From positions 62,001-126,000 of the forward strand of contig DVDT01000050.1 in the NCBI GenBank assembly GCA_015296085.1: DNA of 64,000 nucleotides, written 5' to 3'. The notes beneath the pieces are model-generated. The model was not told the origin of the DNA and did not search any database. It saw only the letters and a program-made list of their open reading frames with translations. Made by a program: the position numbers and the translations under genes. The first letter of the stretch is position 1; the number at the start of each line of letters is the position of its first letter. This document shows, piece after piece, positions 39,579-50,700 of this stretch. This stretch comes from Trichormus sp. M33_DOE_039. Its GTDB lineage: Bacteria > Cyanobacteriota > Cyanobacteriia > Cyanobacteriales > Nostocaceae.

Positions 39579-40946
39579 CTATTTAACCCAAACGGTTTTA
39601 ACATTAACGAACTCTTGTATGCCTTGAATGCTGAGTTCTCTTCCATACCCAGAACGCTTAATGCCACCAAATGGGAGTCGGGGGTCGGATTTAACTAAGC
39701 CATTAATAAATACTGCGCCTGCTTCTATTTCTGTAACTAGGCGATCGCGTTCTCGGTCGTTATTTGTCCAAGCACTCGCACCTAAACCAAATGGTGTAGC
39801 ATTTGCTAGTTTAATCGCAGCATCTATATCTGGCACACGGAATAATAAAGCCACTGGCCCAAAAAATTCTTCTTGGGCAATTTGTGATTCAGCAGGGATA
39901 TCTATGATAATTGTTGGCGGATAAAAGTTGCCAGGCATATCTACTAAAGGATGCCCACCTGTAAGGATTTTTCCCCCACTTTTCACCGCAGCTTGTACTT
40001 GTTGGTCTAAATCTTGAAGAATACCAGGTGTTGCTAAAGGGCCTAAATCCGTGTCGGGAATCATGGGATCACCAACTTTCAAGGCTGTGAATTTTTCTAA
40101 CAGCAACTTCTCAAATTGATCGGCGATCGCTTCTGCAACGATAAAGCGTTTTGCAGCAATACAAGATTGACCAGTATTTAACATTCGTGCGGTTGTTGCT
40201 GTGGCTGCTGCTGCTGCTATATCAGCACTTTCTAACACAATAAATGGGTCGCTTCCCCCTAATTCCAAAACGGTTTTTTTTATTTGTTTTCCCGCCGCCG
40301 CCGCTAATGATGCACCGGCTGGTTCGCTTCCTGTTAAGGTAGCAGCTTTTACTCTTTCATCTGCCATTAAATCAGCAACTTTAGCCGCACCTATTAATAA
40401 ACTTTGAAATGCACCTTCAGGAAAACCAGCCCGGCGAATAATATCTTCAATTGCTAAAGCACATTGCGGTACATTAGAAGCGTGTTTGAGTAAGCCGACA
40501 TTACCTGCCATCAGTGCGGGTGCAGCAAATCTAAACACTTGCCAAAAAGGGAAATTCCACGGCATAACGGCGAGAATGATTCCCAAGGGTTGATAGCGCA
40601 CAAAACTATGGCTAGCATCCGTTTTTACCGAGACATCCGCCAAGAAATCGGCAGCATTTTCAGCGTAGTAACGACACACAGCAGCGCATTTTTCTACTTC
40701 TGCGATCGCAGCTTTGTAAGGCTTGCCCATTTCTACAGTCATTAATTTGGCAAAATCAGTCTGATCTTGCTCTAAAATTGACGCAGCTGTATTTAACCAC
40801 TGCGATCGCTGAGTAAAACTTGTCTTGCGGTACTGTTCAAAAGCTTGTTGTGCCGCATCTAATTTAGCGGCAATTTCTGTATCATTAAGTGGCTCAAAGG
40901 TTTTGAGCGTTTCCCCAGTGGCGGGATTGATAGTGGCGATCGCCAT
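39579..40946 (-). CDS. Succinate-semialdehyde dehydrogenase-like aldehyde dehydrogenase
   Basis: 'VMPWNFPFWQVFRFAAPALMAGN', 'LELGGSDPFIVLESADI', 'NTGQSCIAAKRFIV', 'EEFFGPVALLFRV'. Confidence 0.92.
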   Translation of the reverse strand: MAIATINPATGETLKTFEPLNDTEIAAKLDAAQQAFEQYRKTSFTQRSQWLNTAASILEQDQTDFAKLMTVEMGKPYKAAIAEVEKCAAVCRYYAENAADFLADVSVKTDASHSFVRYQPLGIILAVMPWNFPFWQVFRFAAPALMAGNVGLLKHASNVPQCALAIEDIIRRAGFPEGAFQSLLIGAAKVADLMADERVKAATLTGSEPAGASLAAAAGKQIKKTVLELGGSDPFIVLESADIAAAAATATTARMLNTGQSCIAAKRFIVAEAIADQFEKLLLEKFTALKVGDPMIPDTDLGPLATPGILQDLDQQVQAAVKSGGKILTGGHPLVDMPGNFYPPTIIIDIPAESQIAQEEFFGPVALLFRVPDIDAAIKLANATPFGLGASAWTNNDRERDRLVTEIEAGAVFINGLVKSDPRLPFGGIKRSGYGRELSIQGIQEFVNVKTVWVK

Positions 40947-41086
40947 TCCCTGACCTCCCGTTTCAAAATAGCTTGAGGTAGCTTCTTAGTGTTACACACA
41001 TCTCCTGAGGAAGCCACCACCAAAATTCTAGTCTTTTGGAAAAGGCTTAGTCGCTCAAACTTAAAATCTCGCAATTAAAGGGGATA

Positions 41087-42736
41087 TTGTTTCTGATGAT
41101 TTTACTTGATTTAATATCTAACCTGCGAGAGAGCTATACAAAAGTTATTTCTATAATTCTCGCTCTATTGATAATTGGTTTTTCCGTGGTGGATAATTAC
41201 GGAATCTCATTGGATGAAGCTGCACAAATCTATGATGTACAAGACAATATAAATTTAATCACTAAAGGTCAACCAATTCCAGGAGATTCAGAACATTATG
41301 GAATTATTTTCAACTTAGTATCAGAAGCTATTTTCCAAGTTAGTGATGTTTTTAGTAAAAGTGAAGGTAGCAGTTTCAGTCATAATTATGAACATAAAAA
41401 AAGATTTCTTTTATATAGAAGAATCCAGATTAAGCATTATTTGACATTCTTATTATCACTAGTGACTTATTTATCTGTGGCGGGCGTTGTCGGTATTTTA
41501 AGTGGTTTAGAGTATGTCTGGATTGCTCCCCTTGTTCTGGCAATTTTTCCTAGATTTTGGGGACATAGTTTCTTTAATCCTAAAGATATACCTTTTGCAG
41601 CAATGTATACATTAGGAACTTTTACAGGAGCTTGTTTAATTAGCTATTATTTTACGGTTTCTGAAGAAAAAACAAAAATCGGGATTAATTATATCACTTT
41701 ATATTCTGCTCTTTACGGCATTTTAATAGGTTTGGTAACTGGAACTAGAACAGGTGGATTTATATTATTAATTTTTGTGCCACTAACTCACATATTAACC
41801 ATACAAGACAAAAGTAATATTATTAGATTATTATCAAAATTCTGGAAGCTATATATTTTGATTTTTATTGTCTGGATTATAACTACAACTATTATTCATC
41901 CTGCTTCTTGGTCTCATCCAATAAAATGGTTTTTTGGGAGCATAGAATATCTTTCTAAGCATAGTTTAAATATACCTGTTCTTTTTAATGGTGAATTCAT
42001 ATCTTCTACAAACCTTCCTATTTCTTATCTATCTACATGGTTTTTAATTACTACGCCAGAGTTTTTACAAATACTGTTTTTATTGGGTTTATTAATAATA
42101 TTTTGGAATTACAAAAAATATAATGAACTTCAAAAATGCTGTGTAATTTTGACGTTATTACAAATACTATTCCTGCCCACCGTTGCTATAATTAATCAAT
42201 CTACAATTTATGATGGAATTAGACAATTCTTATTCATTATTCCAGGAATAGCTATTATTTCTGCCATTGGTCTAACCGAGATATTAACATGGACACATAA
42301 ACGAAAGTATCAATTAGCTGTTATGACATTTGTTGTCATATTATTTGGACAAATCATATTAGATATGATTACTTTGCATCCATATGAATATATTTATTTT
42401 AATCGTATATTTGGAGGATTACCTAAAGCACATAATCGATATGAAACTGATTATTGGGGATTGAGTATGCGTGAGGGGATGGAATGGATAAATAATCATA
42501 CCACTGCTAATACACAAGTTGCGTCAATTTATCCTATGGAAATATGGGCAACATTTGCTGCCCCGAATATTCAACCAGTTCTTATTGATGAAGTAGAAGC
42601 AAAGTCTATCTTAAAACCTTTTTACTATCTAGCCCTACCCAGATGGAATTTACAACAAAAACTACCTGAATGCAAAGTAGTACATCAAATTGTCCGCCAA
42701 GGTATTCCATTGACAATAGTAAAAAAATGCGAATAG
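41087..42736 (+). CDS. Multi-pass membrane protein, GT39/ArnT-like glycosyltransferase candidate
   Basis: 'FSVVDNYGISLDEAAQIYD' acidic N-terminal loop followed by multiple TM helices; 'HPYEYIYFNRIFGGLPKAHNRYETDYWG'. Confidence 0.75.
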   Translation: MFLMILLDLISNLRESYTKVISIILALLIIGFSVVDNYGISLDEAAQIYDVQDNINLITKGQPIPGDSEHYGIIFNLVSEAIFQVSDVFSKSEGSSFSHNYEHKKRFLLYRRIQIKHYLTFLLSLVTYLSVAGVVGILSGLEYVWIAPLVLAIFPRFWGHSFFNPKDIPFAAMYTLGTFTGACLISYYFTVSEEKTKIGINYITLYSALYGILIGLVTGTRTGGFILLIFVPLTHILTIQDKSNIIRLLSKFWKLYILIFIVWIITTTIIHPASWSHPIKWFFGSIEYLSKHSLNIPVLFNGEFISSTNLPISYLSTWFLITTPEFLQILFLLGLLIIFWNYKKYNELQKCCVILTLLQILFLPTVAIINQSTIYDGIRQFLFIIPGIAIISAIGLTEILTWTHKRKYQLAVMTFVVILFGQIILDMITLHPYEYIYFNRIFGGLPKAHNRYETDYWGLSMREGMEWINNHTTANTQVASIYPMEIWATFAAPNIQPVLIDEVEAKSILKPFYYLALPRWNLQQKLPECKVVHQIVRQGIPLTIVKKCE

Positions 42737-42865
42737 CACTAAAGTTTAGAGCTTGTTAGGGGGTAATCCATTAATCTAATCTAGTAGTTAAAGTTTTTAC
42801 TCTAAATGTTAAATGTATAAAAAACAAGTTATGTTAATTTAGAGCGCGTAGTGAGTTGAAATAAA

Positions 42866-44086
42866 ATGAATCTTGATTTTCCTGATACCACTTTATCTGT
42901 AGCAGGAATCACAGAATATATCCAAGTCCTATTAGAAGAAAATCCTATCCTGCGACAAGTTTGGGTAATTGGTGAAGTTTCCAGTGCAAATCAGCATCGG
43001 AGTGGGTTATTTTTCACACTGCAAGACCCTGAGGGTACTGCTGCAATTAAGTGTGTCGTGTGGAATAGTCAAGTCACCAAACTGATGCAGTTACCTAGCC
43101 TGGGAGAACAGATTATTATTTTAGGTAGTATTCGTTTATATCCCCAAAGAGGTGAGTATCAATTAACAGTGTGGCAAGCTTTAGCTGCTGGTGCGGGTTT
43201 GCAAGCACTGCGTTATCAACAGTTGCGTAATCGCTTGCTGGCTGAAGGTTTATTTGATACTGCTAGAAAGCGATCGCTCCCACTTCATCCCCAGACGATC
43301 GCTGTAGTCACATCCCCCACAGCTGCGGCTTGGGGAGATATTCAAAGAACCCTTAAGCAGAGATATCCAGGGTTACACGTTTTATTTTCGCCCGCCACTG
43401 TCCAAGGTGAACAAGCCCCAGCATCAATTGTGAAAGCTATTGCACGGGTAGAACAAGATGGCCGCGCTGAGGTATTAATTTTAGCGCGGGGTGGCGGTGC
43501 AGTGGAGGAATTAGCTTGTTTTAATGATGAACGAGTAGTTAGATCTGTAGCTGAGTGTTCTATACCAGTGATTACTGGGATTGGTCATCAAAGGGATGAG
43601 TCGTTAACAGATTTAGTTGCAGATGTGTGTGTACATACACCTACGGCGGCGGCGGAAACAGTTGTTCCGTCCCTACCACAGTTGTATACTCAGCATTGCC
43701 AGCGAGTTGATGCGTTATATGATGCGTTGCTGGCTTCTCAGAGTCAGGCTGTCTATCAACTACAAACTTTACGTCATCGGTTGCGAAACCTGCGTTTAGA
43801 CAGACAAGTGCAGCAAGAAATTGACAAGTTGACTTGGCAACGTCAAAAACTGCTGCAACTAACCAAAGGGCGATCGCAACAAACGCAACAACATTTAGAA
43901 TTATTACGGCAAAAGTTAGTTACCCTCGACCCCAAAGCCGTGTTACAGCGTGGTTATGCCGTAGTCAGACAAGAAAATGGTGCGATCGCGCGTGCTGCAA
44001 GTGAACTGACTATAGGGCAAGAATTATTACTGCTATTGGCGCAAGGTAAAGCAAAAGTGAAGGTAATAGCAGTAGATGATGAATGA
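42866..44086 (+). CDS. xseA: Exodeoxyribonuclease VII large subunit
   Basis: 'VWVIGEVSSANQHRSGLFFTLQDPEG', 'VVTSPTAAAWGDIQRTLKQRYPGLHVLFSPATVQGEQAPASIVKAI', 'RGGGAVEELACFNDERVVRSVAECSIPVITGIGHQRDESL'. Confidence 0.97.
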   Translation: MNLDFPDTTLSVAGITEYIQVLLEENPILRQVWVIGEVSSANQHRSGLFFTLQDPEGTAAIKCVVWNSQVTKLMQLPSLGEQIIILGSIRLYPQRGEYQLTVWQALAAGAGLQALRYQQLRNRLLAEGLFDTARKRSLPLHPQTIAVVTSPTAAAWGDIQRTLKQRYPGLHVLFSPATVQGEQAPASIVKAIARVEQDGRAEVLILARGGGAVEELACFNDERVVRSVAECSIPVITGIGHQRDESLTDLVADVCVHTPTAAAETVVPSLPQLYTQHCQRVDALYDALLASQSQAVYQLQTLRHRLRNLRLDRQVQQEIDKLTWQRQKLLQLTKGRSQQTQQHLELLRQKLVTLDPKAVLQRGYAVVRQENGAIARAASELTIGQELLLLLAQGKAKVKVIAVDDE

Positions 44087-44223
44087 ATTGGGCATTGGGC
44101 ATAGTAGTAGGTGGAAAGACCGAATTTTTGTTGATAAATCAACGCTCAATTTTTGGGGTTTATTTATGGTTTAATGTGAGTGAAAATTCATAAATTCACT
44201 GGTTAAAAACAAAGATAAAATCA

Positions 44224-44466
44224 ATGGTTAAACGGAAAACATCCTCTAATTCTGAAGCTTTAACAAATTGGAATTATGAAGAAAAAGTAGCAGAAATAGA
44301 AAAGATTATTGCTCAGATTGAATCGGGTGATTTAGAGCTAGAAGCTGTATTTGATCAGTTTGCCAATGCAGTTGAATACTTACAACAATGCGAAAGCTTT
44401 TTACAGCAACGACAAAAGCAGGTTGATTTATTAATTGAAACTTTGAGTGATACTCAACAGCCATGA
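44224..44466 (+). CDS. xseB: Exodeoxyribonuclease VII small subunit
   Basis: '[60 protein letters not shown]'. Confidence 0.95.
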   Translation: MVKRKTSSNSEALTNWNYEEKVAEIEKIIAQIESGDLELEAVFDQFANAVEYLQQCESFLQQRQKQVDLLIETLSDTQQP

Positions 44467-44558
44467 GTCCAATTGCCGAAACGCATAGACGCTCATAAAA
44501 GGGGATTTTCGTAAGCAAATCATCGCGTCAATACGATCATCATTAATGCCCAATTCCC

Positions 44559-46517
44559 CTAAAAATCATCATCTACTGCCTCATCTACCCATTCAGATGT
44601 ACTTGTTTCTGTTAAGTCTTCACCATCATCTGTAAATCGAATGACTTTGCCATCAAAAAATTGTGCTAGACGTTGGGCCGCGATCGCAACTTCATCTGTT
44701 TCCCAACTAGCTAGAGGTGGTGGGCTGGTCGGGGGAGTTGGTGTTTTGGCTTTATTGGCTGATGGTTCGGGTTTAGCTGGTGTGGGTGCTGGTGTGGGTG
44801 GTTGTGGTGTCGGTGTGGGTGGTTTGTGGTTGTTGTAACTCGCTGGAGGTGGCTGCTTGACGGTAGGTGAACCGTTACCGTTGACTGGTGGTGTTTTCTT
44901 GCCAGTGGGGGGAGTTGATGTAGTAGCTTTTTCTAGACTAACTTGCATTTCTTGATGGAAAGTTTGTTGAAAAGCTGCCGTAATCATCGTTAAATCAGAT
45001 TTTACTTTGTCGAACCACACAGGTTTGACACCAACACGGGCTACGTTACCATCAAAATCAATCAAGTGGCACATTTGACCCAACAAAGCACGTCTGGGTA
45101 TTTGCTGAATATTGCTTAATACCTGCTGCCAAATCTGAGCTAAATCAAATTGTGTTGTCTCAACAGTTTCTTCGGTAGGTGGTACTGAAGGAGTCGGGTT
45201 TGGAGGTAAGGTTTGTTCTTCTGGGATGGGGGGGGATGAAGTGACAGGGGCGACTTGTTCTTCTGGGATGGGGGGACGCGATGGCGCAACTGAAGAAACA
45301 GGGGGAGATGGTGGATGTGTTGGAGTGGTAGGGGTGACTTTTTGATGTGTGATTTGTGGCGGGGAGGATGGACGCTGATCGCTGGGTGATATTACAGGTA
45401 ATACACTGGTAGGGGCTGACTGAATATTCGCACTGGGTAATAGTCCTAGTAATGTTACCTCTAACCATAATCGTGGCTGGGTGGTGTTTTTAATTTGCAG
45501 TTCTGCTGTCTGTAAGTGTTTTTGACCCAGCAAAATACTACCTATGGGTAAAGATTGGGCGCACTCAATTAGTGATTGCCAGGTTTCCTGGGTACAAGCT
45601 ACTAAATCTTGACGGGTAGGTGCGGTTTTTGCTATCAGTACATCGCGGTAGAAGCCGGCAAGATTTTGCAGAATGGTGAGTGGTTCTCGACCACGATCTA
45701 AAATTTGGCGAGTCTGATCTAATAATGCTTCTGCGTTATCTTGGGCGATCGCATTCAATAATCCCAACAAATCTCGTTCACTAACTGAACCCACTAAGTC
45801 CCAAACTCTCTCCGGGATCACTTCCCCTGGTAATAAAGCCAACTGATCAAGAAGACTTTCCGCATCACGCAATCCTCCCTGAGACAGTTGCGCTACTAGG
45901 GTGACAGCTGCTTGTGAAATATGAATATTTTCCTTAGCGGCGATCGCACTTAAATGCTTAACCATCGCCCCTAATTCAATCCGTCTAAAATCAAACCTTT
46001 GACAGCGAGAAATAATTGTTGGTAATACCCGTTGTGGGTCGGTTGTAGCTAGTACGAAAACAACGTGTTTAGGTGGTTCTTCTAGTGTCTTGAGTAGCGC
46101 ATTGAATGCTGCACTACTGAGCATATGGCACTCGTCAATCACGTAAACTTTATAACGGCACTGCACAGGAGCGAATTGGGCTTTTTCAATCAATTCGCGG
46201 ATATTATCAACACCAGTGTTACTGGCAGCATCAATTTCAATGACATCTAAGGAGTAACCTTTGGTAATTCCTTGACAAACATCACATACACCGCAGGGTT
46301 CAGCCGTGGGTTTGTGATCTTGGAGACAATTAAGCGACTTAGCCAGAATGCGCGCACTAGAGGTCTTCCCCGTCCCTCTAGGGCCAGTGAACAAATAAGC
46401 AGGTGCAATTTTAGCTGTACGGATAGCATTAATGAGAGTGGTAGCGATCGCCTCTTGCCCCACCAGTTCAGCAAAACTCTTTGGGCGATACTTGTGGTGC
46501 AGGGGTTCGTAAGACAT
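44559..46517 (-). CDS. dnaX: DNA polymerase III subunit gamma/tau
   Basis: 'YRPKSFAELVGQEAIATTLINAIRTAKIAPAYLFTGPRGTGKTSSARILAKSLNC', 'YVIDECHMLSSAAFNALLKTLEEPP'; Pro-rich C-terminal region. Confidence 0.97.
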   Translation of the reverse strand: MSYEPLHHKYRPKSFAELVGQEAIATTLINAIRTAKIAPAYLFTGPRGTGKTSSARILAKSLNCLQDHKPTAEPCGVCDVCQGITKGYSLDVIEIDAASNTGVDNIRELIEKAQFAPVQCRYKVYVIDECHMLSSAAFNALLKTLEEPPKHVVFVLATTDPQRVLPTIISRCQRFDFRRIELGAMVKHLSAIAAKENIHISQAAVTLVAQLSQGGLRDAESLLDQLALLPGEVIPERVWDLVGSVSERDLLGLLNAIAQDNAEALLDQTRQILDRGREPLTILQNLAGFYRDVLIAKTAPTRQDLVACTQETWQSLIECAQSLPIGSILLGQKHLQTAELQIKNTTQPRLWLEVTLLGLLPSANIQSAPTSVLPVISPSDQRPSSPPQITHQKVTPTTPTHPPSPPVSSVAPSRPPIPEEQVAPVTSSPPIPEEQTLPPNPTPSVPPTEETVETTQFDLAQIWQQVLSNIQQIPRRALLGQMCHLIDFDGNVARVGVKPVWFDKVKSDLTMITAAFQQTFHQEMQVSLEKATTSTPPTGKKTPPVNGNGSPTVKQPPPASYNNHKPPTPTPQPPTPAPTPAKPEPSANKAKTPTPPTSPPPLASWETDEVAIAAQRLAQFFDGKVIRFTDDGEDLTETSTSEWVDEAVDDDF

Positions 46518-46795
46518 GGATCAAAAAAATTCAATGCCTTTGGTAGTTGACAAAGCCAAAAACCTGATCAGTATACCAGTTTTACTCTTTTACCTCTAAC
46601 TTTTGAGTTTAGTTCGAGTCTAGGGTTAAAGCATTTTAAACTTTACCGCCCATCTTGGCGACTGTGACATAACCTAGAAAAGACAATCAACTCGTTCATA
46701 TACATTTTATTGATCAGAGTAAAGGGACTCTATAACGCGATCGCGCCAGCGTCTACCGTAGGTAATCGCTAAAATCTTCAGGTAAACAATAGTAA

Positions 46796-47464
46796 ATGGT
46801 ACAGCAAATGCTCAGGCGGCTCATTCAGTGGATTAAAAGACTTTTTCAAGGCTTATTCGGTAAAAAATCAACTCCAACAAAAGTTAGTGAGAATATTCCC
46901 ACACCACCAGCACCACCACTCACCGATACAGATTTAGAATTTCTGTTCACTGAACTTTTAGAAGGTGTACATCAGGCGCGTGGGCAAACATGGGCTTTAC
47001 GGTGGCTGGAAAACATTGAGCATCGTGTTTCAACCGAACGATGGATACAGTGGTTAAACCAATTTGGTGGAAAATTACTAGCCTCATCTTCACCAAACAA
47101 TGAATTAGCCTCGCGATTAGTCCAACTGGGTGAATTGGGTGTGGGTGAAATCGGTGATTTAGCCTATGACATTGGCATGCAAATCCTCACCCGCAATCAA
47201 GGTGAACCTATTTGGGAATATGATGGCCCCGACAGCATTAGTACAAATATACCACAAACAGAAGACTCATCAACCCCTGAATTACCGCCAGAGGGAGAAT
47301 TTCAAACAGTCACTTTGGATGAGTTATTTGTGATGTTGCAACAAGATGAAAACCTACGCAAACAAATGGCCGAACAACTGGCGATTGAAACAGATGATCC
47401 ACAAGTGATTGTTGAGACTTTAGTAAATCAGTATTATGCTGCGAGTCAATCGACTACAGAGTAA
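46796..47464 (+). CDS. Stand-alone paralogue of the N-terminal module of the adjacent TPR-CHAT protein
   Basis: Aligns to N-terminus of the 47730 protein: 'LEFLFTELLEGVHQARGQTWALRWLENIEHRVSTERWIQWLNQFGGKLL' vs 'LELLFTQLLEGVHQGKGQQWAIKFFQRMEDRISIERWIDWLLVFGEKLL'. Confidence 0.8.
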   Translation: MVQQMLRRLIQWIKRLFQGLFGKKSTPTKVSENIPTPPAPPLTDTDLEFLFTELLEGVHQARGQTWALRWLENIEHRVSTERWIQWLNQFGGKLLASSSPNNELASRLVQLGELGVGEIGDLAYDIGMQILTRNQGEPIWEYDGPDSISTNIPQTEDSSTPELPPEGEFQTVTLDELFVMLQQDENLRKQMAEQLAIETDDPQVIVETLVNQYYAASQSTTE

Positions 47465-47729
47465 TCAGGGGAATGGGGAATAGGAAATGGGAGACAGACT
47501 TTACATCAATGACGGCGGTTGCTACAAGTCGGGCATTGCCCGCCCCGCAGTGTCTCCCCAATGCCCCATGCCCCACACCCAATAAACGAAGTTTTGTATA
47601 TTTTTTATAAAAAATTGACGAAAAACTCTCACAATTTCAGTATATTTCGCATAAATCATGCTAGGCTACGATTTTTTCAGCACAACGATGGCTACAATCT
47701 AGGTTAAACAAAATCCAAGAGTATGGCAG

Positions 47730-50700
47730 ATGCTCACTCGGCTATTGCAGTGGTTTAAAACAGTAGACACACACCCCGTTGCTAGTAACCAAACTGGTTC
47801 TTTTAAAGCTATTAGGGAAGAGCAGGTGGCAGAAATACCACCGGAATTAACTAATGCAGATCTGGAACTCTTATTTACCCAGCTGTTAGAAGGTGTACAT
47901 CAAGGGAAAGGACAACAATGGGCTATCAAGTTTTTCCAGAGGATGGAAGACCGCATCAGTATTGAGCGTTGGATCGATTGGCTATTGGTCTTTGGTGAAA
48001 AATTACTTTTGTCACCTGCACCTAATCATCTTGTAGCTACACAGATGATACAGCTAGGGGAATTGGATATCGGCAAAGTTGGTGAATTGTCCTATGAAAT
48101 TGGTATCCAGTTGTTAAATAGAGATGCTGATGAGTTGTCATCAGGGTATCCAGAACTAGAAGCATCTGATGCTCCGCCTGAAACTGCTGATATACTGCCG
48201 AACTCTCCAGGACAAGAGTTAATTCGGAACTTGGGTGAGCTGTTATGGGAATCGGAAGAACTAGAAATTGCATCGACAAGTGAGGATAATTACCAAATTT
48301 TCACAGAAAGTAGTCCTCAATTCTGGACGGATGCTGTAGCAGAAAGTGAGACAGAGATTACACAAGAACTAGTTTGGCAATATGAGCTGCGAGAAATTGA
48401 GTTTGCAGCACCAATTGAGCCAGCGGTCAGTGCGACTATAGAAAATTTATCAGATTTAAGTTGGGAAGGTCAGCCCCAAGAAGTGGTCGTACCAACTCAG
48501 ATGGTCATGATGCCAGATCCAGCCGATACCATCACTAGCTTGAGCGAACTGGTATTTGATGCGTCAGTAATAGAAATGGGTGCAGTAGTTTTATCTAATC
48601 AAGGTGATTGGGATCAGTCCTTGGCGAATTTAGAGCCAGATGTCGCCTATACCTTAGATGAACTGTTGGTGCGATTGGATCAAAGTGCTAATTTAGTTCA
48701 GCAGTTGGCGGCGAATCTCGCTGTCCAACCGCACCAACTCCCCGCGATCGCTGGCGAATTCTCGAATGTGGTAGTACAGGCGCAAGCTTGGTTTTATCAA
48801 GGTCTACAGCAAGCCAAAAGCGGTAATTTGGCAGAAGCGATCGCTTCTTATGAACAAGCGATTCAACTCAATCCCCACTCTCATGAATATTGGTTCAATC
48901 GGGGTTTAACATTATTTCATCTAGAACGATTTACTGAGGCGATCGCCTCCTATGACCAAGCGATTCAACTCAAGTCTGATTACTACAAAGCTTGGTATAA
49001 CCGGGGGGGAACACTAGGACAATTAGGACTATTTGAAGAAGCGATCGCCTCCTTTCAAGAAGCTATTACTATTCATGCTCATAACCCAGAAGTTTGGTCT
49101 AGTAAGGGTTGGGCAGAATTAAAGTTAGGGCAAATTCCGGAAGCCATAGCTAGTTATGACCAAGCACTGCAACTAGAACCCCAAGACGCAGAAAACTGGT
49201 ATTACCGAGGCATTGCGCTAAGTATAGATGAACAATATCAAGAAGCGATCGCCTCTTACAATAACGCTTTAGAAATTCAACCAGACTTCCATGAAGCTTG
49301 GATTGACAGGGGTGTAGTGTTATTTAATTTAAAACAGTGGTCAGAAGCGATCGCCTCTTGGGATAAAGCTCTAGCCAGTCAGCCGGATTTTTACTTAGCT
49401 TGGTATAACAGAGGTATCGCTTTAGAAAACTTGGGTCGTCGAGAAGAAGCGATCGCCTCCTATAGTCAGGCGATCGCGATTAAGCCCGATTTTCACCTAG
49501 CTTGGTATAACCAAGCCGTCGCCTTATTTTATTTAGAACGATATTTAGAAGCTATATCTGCCTACGATAATGCCTTAAAAATTAAACTCGACTATTGGGA
49601 AGCGTGGATTGGTCGAGGTACAGCTGTAGGTCAAATTGATACTGATAATTTAAATTTATTAACTGCGATCGCTCTAACACACCCTCCTTTAAATCAGGGT
49701 AGTTACGCAGGCAAAATCGCCAGTTATGAAGAAGGTTTAAAACACATTCGTTCTGACACCCACCCAGAAGGCTGGGGGAGATTACATCTAGCCATTGGTA
49801 ATACTTACTACGAACAAGGTAAAAAACAGCAGACATCTCGTAACTACTGGCGTAAAGCGGTAGTCGAGTATAATCAAGGACTATTAACTCTGACCCATCA
49901 AGATTTTCCCCAGTGGCATTTAGATGTTTTACAATCTCTCGTCAAAACACTGTTAGGACTCGGACAAACAGCCCAAGCACAAGATTTATTGCAACGTGGC
50001 CTCAATTTATTACAACAATTACTGAATGAAACAACTCGTTCTGATGAGAGTAAACACCAATTAGCTCTCAAATTTGCTGGACTAGAACAAATGACGGCTG
50101 ATATCGCCGTAGAGCATGGTGATTTAGTAGAAGCTTGGGAAATTGCAGAGCATGGCAAAAATTCTTGTTTAAATAGGCTGTTGTTTTCTGGGAATACAGA
50201 TATTCCCTATCTTAACTATCACTCTACTCAAACATTACTCAATCCCCACACAGCTATTATTTACTGGCATATTAGCCCAGCCGCTCTACATACATTTATT
50301 ATTAAAGACCAAGCTCCGTCACCGATTCTTGTCTTTACACCCATGCAGTACCTAGAGACAAACGGTACACCGCTTCAAGATTTACCTTTACCAGAAGCTA
50401 CAAGACGGCTCATAGAATTTGAGAATTGGCTAGAAGATTGGCAACGAGACTATCAAGAATATCGTCTCCAAGCACAGGATGAAACTAGCAAAAGTAATCA
50501 TAACTGGCGATTAGCAATGGAGACGAGATTGTGGCAATTAAAAAATATTCTGGAAATTGACACAATCGTTCAAGAATTAGAAGATGTGACGCAATTAATT
50601 TTAGTTCCTCACCGTGATTTGCAACGGTTGCCTCTCCATGTTCTCTTTCAGATAGACGATTCAGGACAACTCAACACAGAATCAAATTGGAGTATTACTT

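Noticed and set aside
45160-45468. 102-aa minus-strand ORF inside dnaX as a separate gene
   Set aside because: Alternative frame of the Pro-rich linker; not an independent gene. Only its possible role as a frameshift tail is retained as a finding
44559-46517. Possible intein in dnaX (known in some cyanobacteria)
   Set aside because: The ATPase motifs run uninterrupted (GPRGTGKTSSARILAKSLNC through YVIDECHMLSS) and no intein blocks are present
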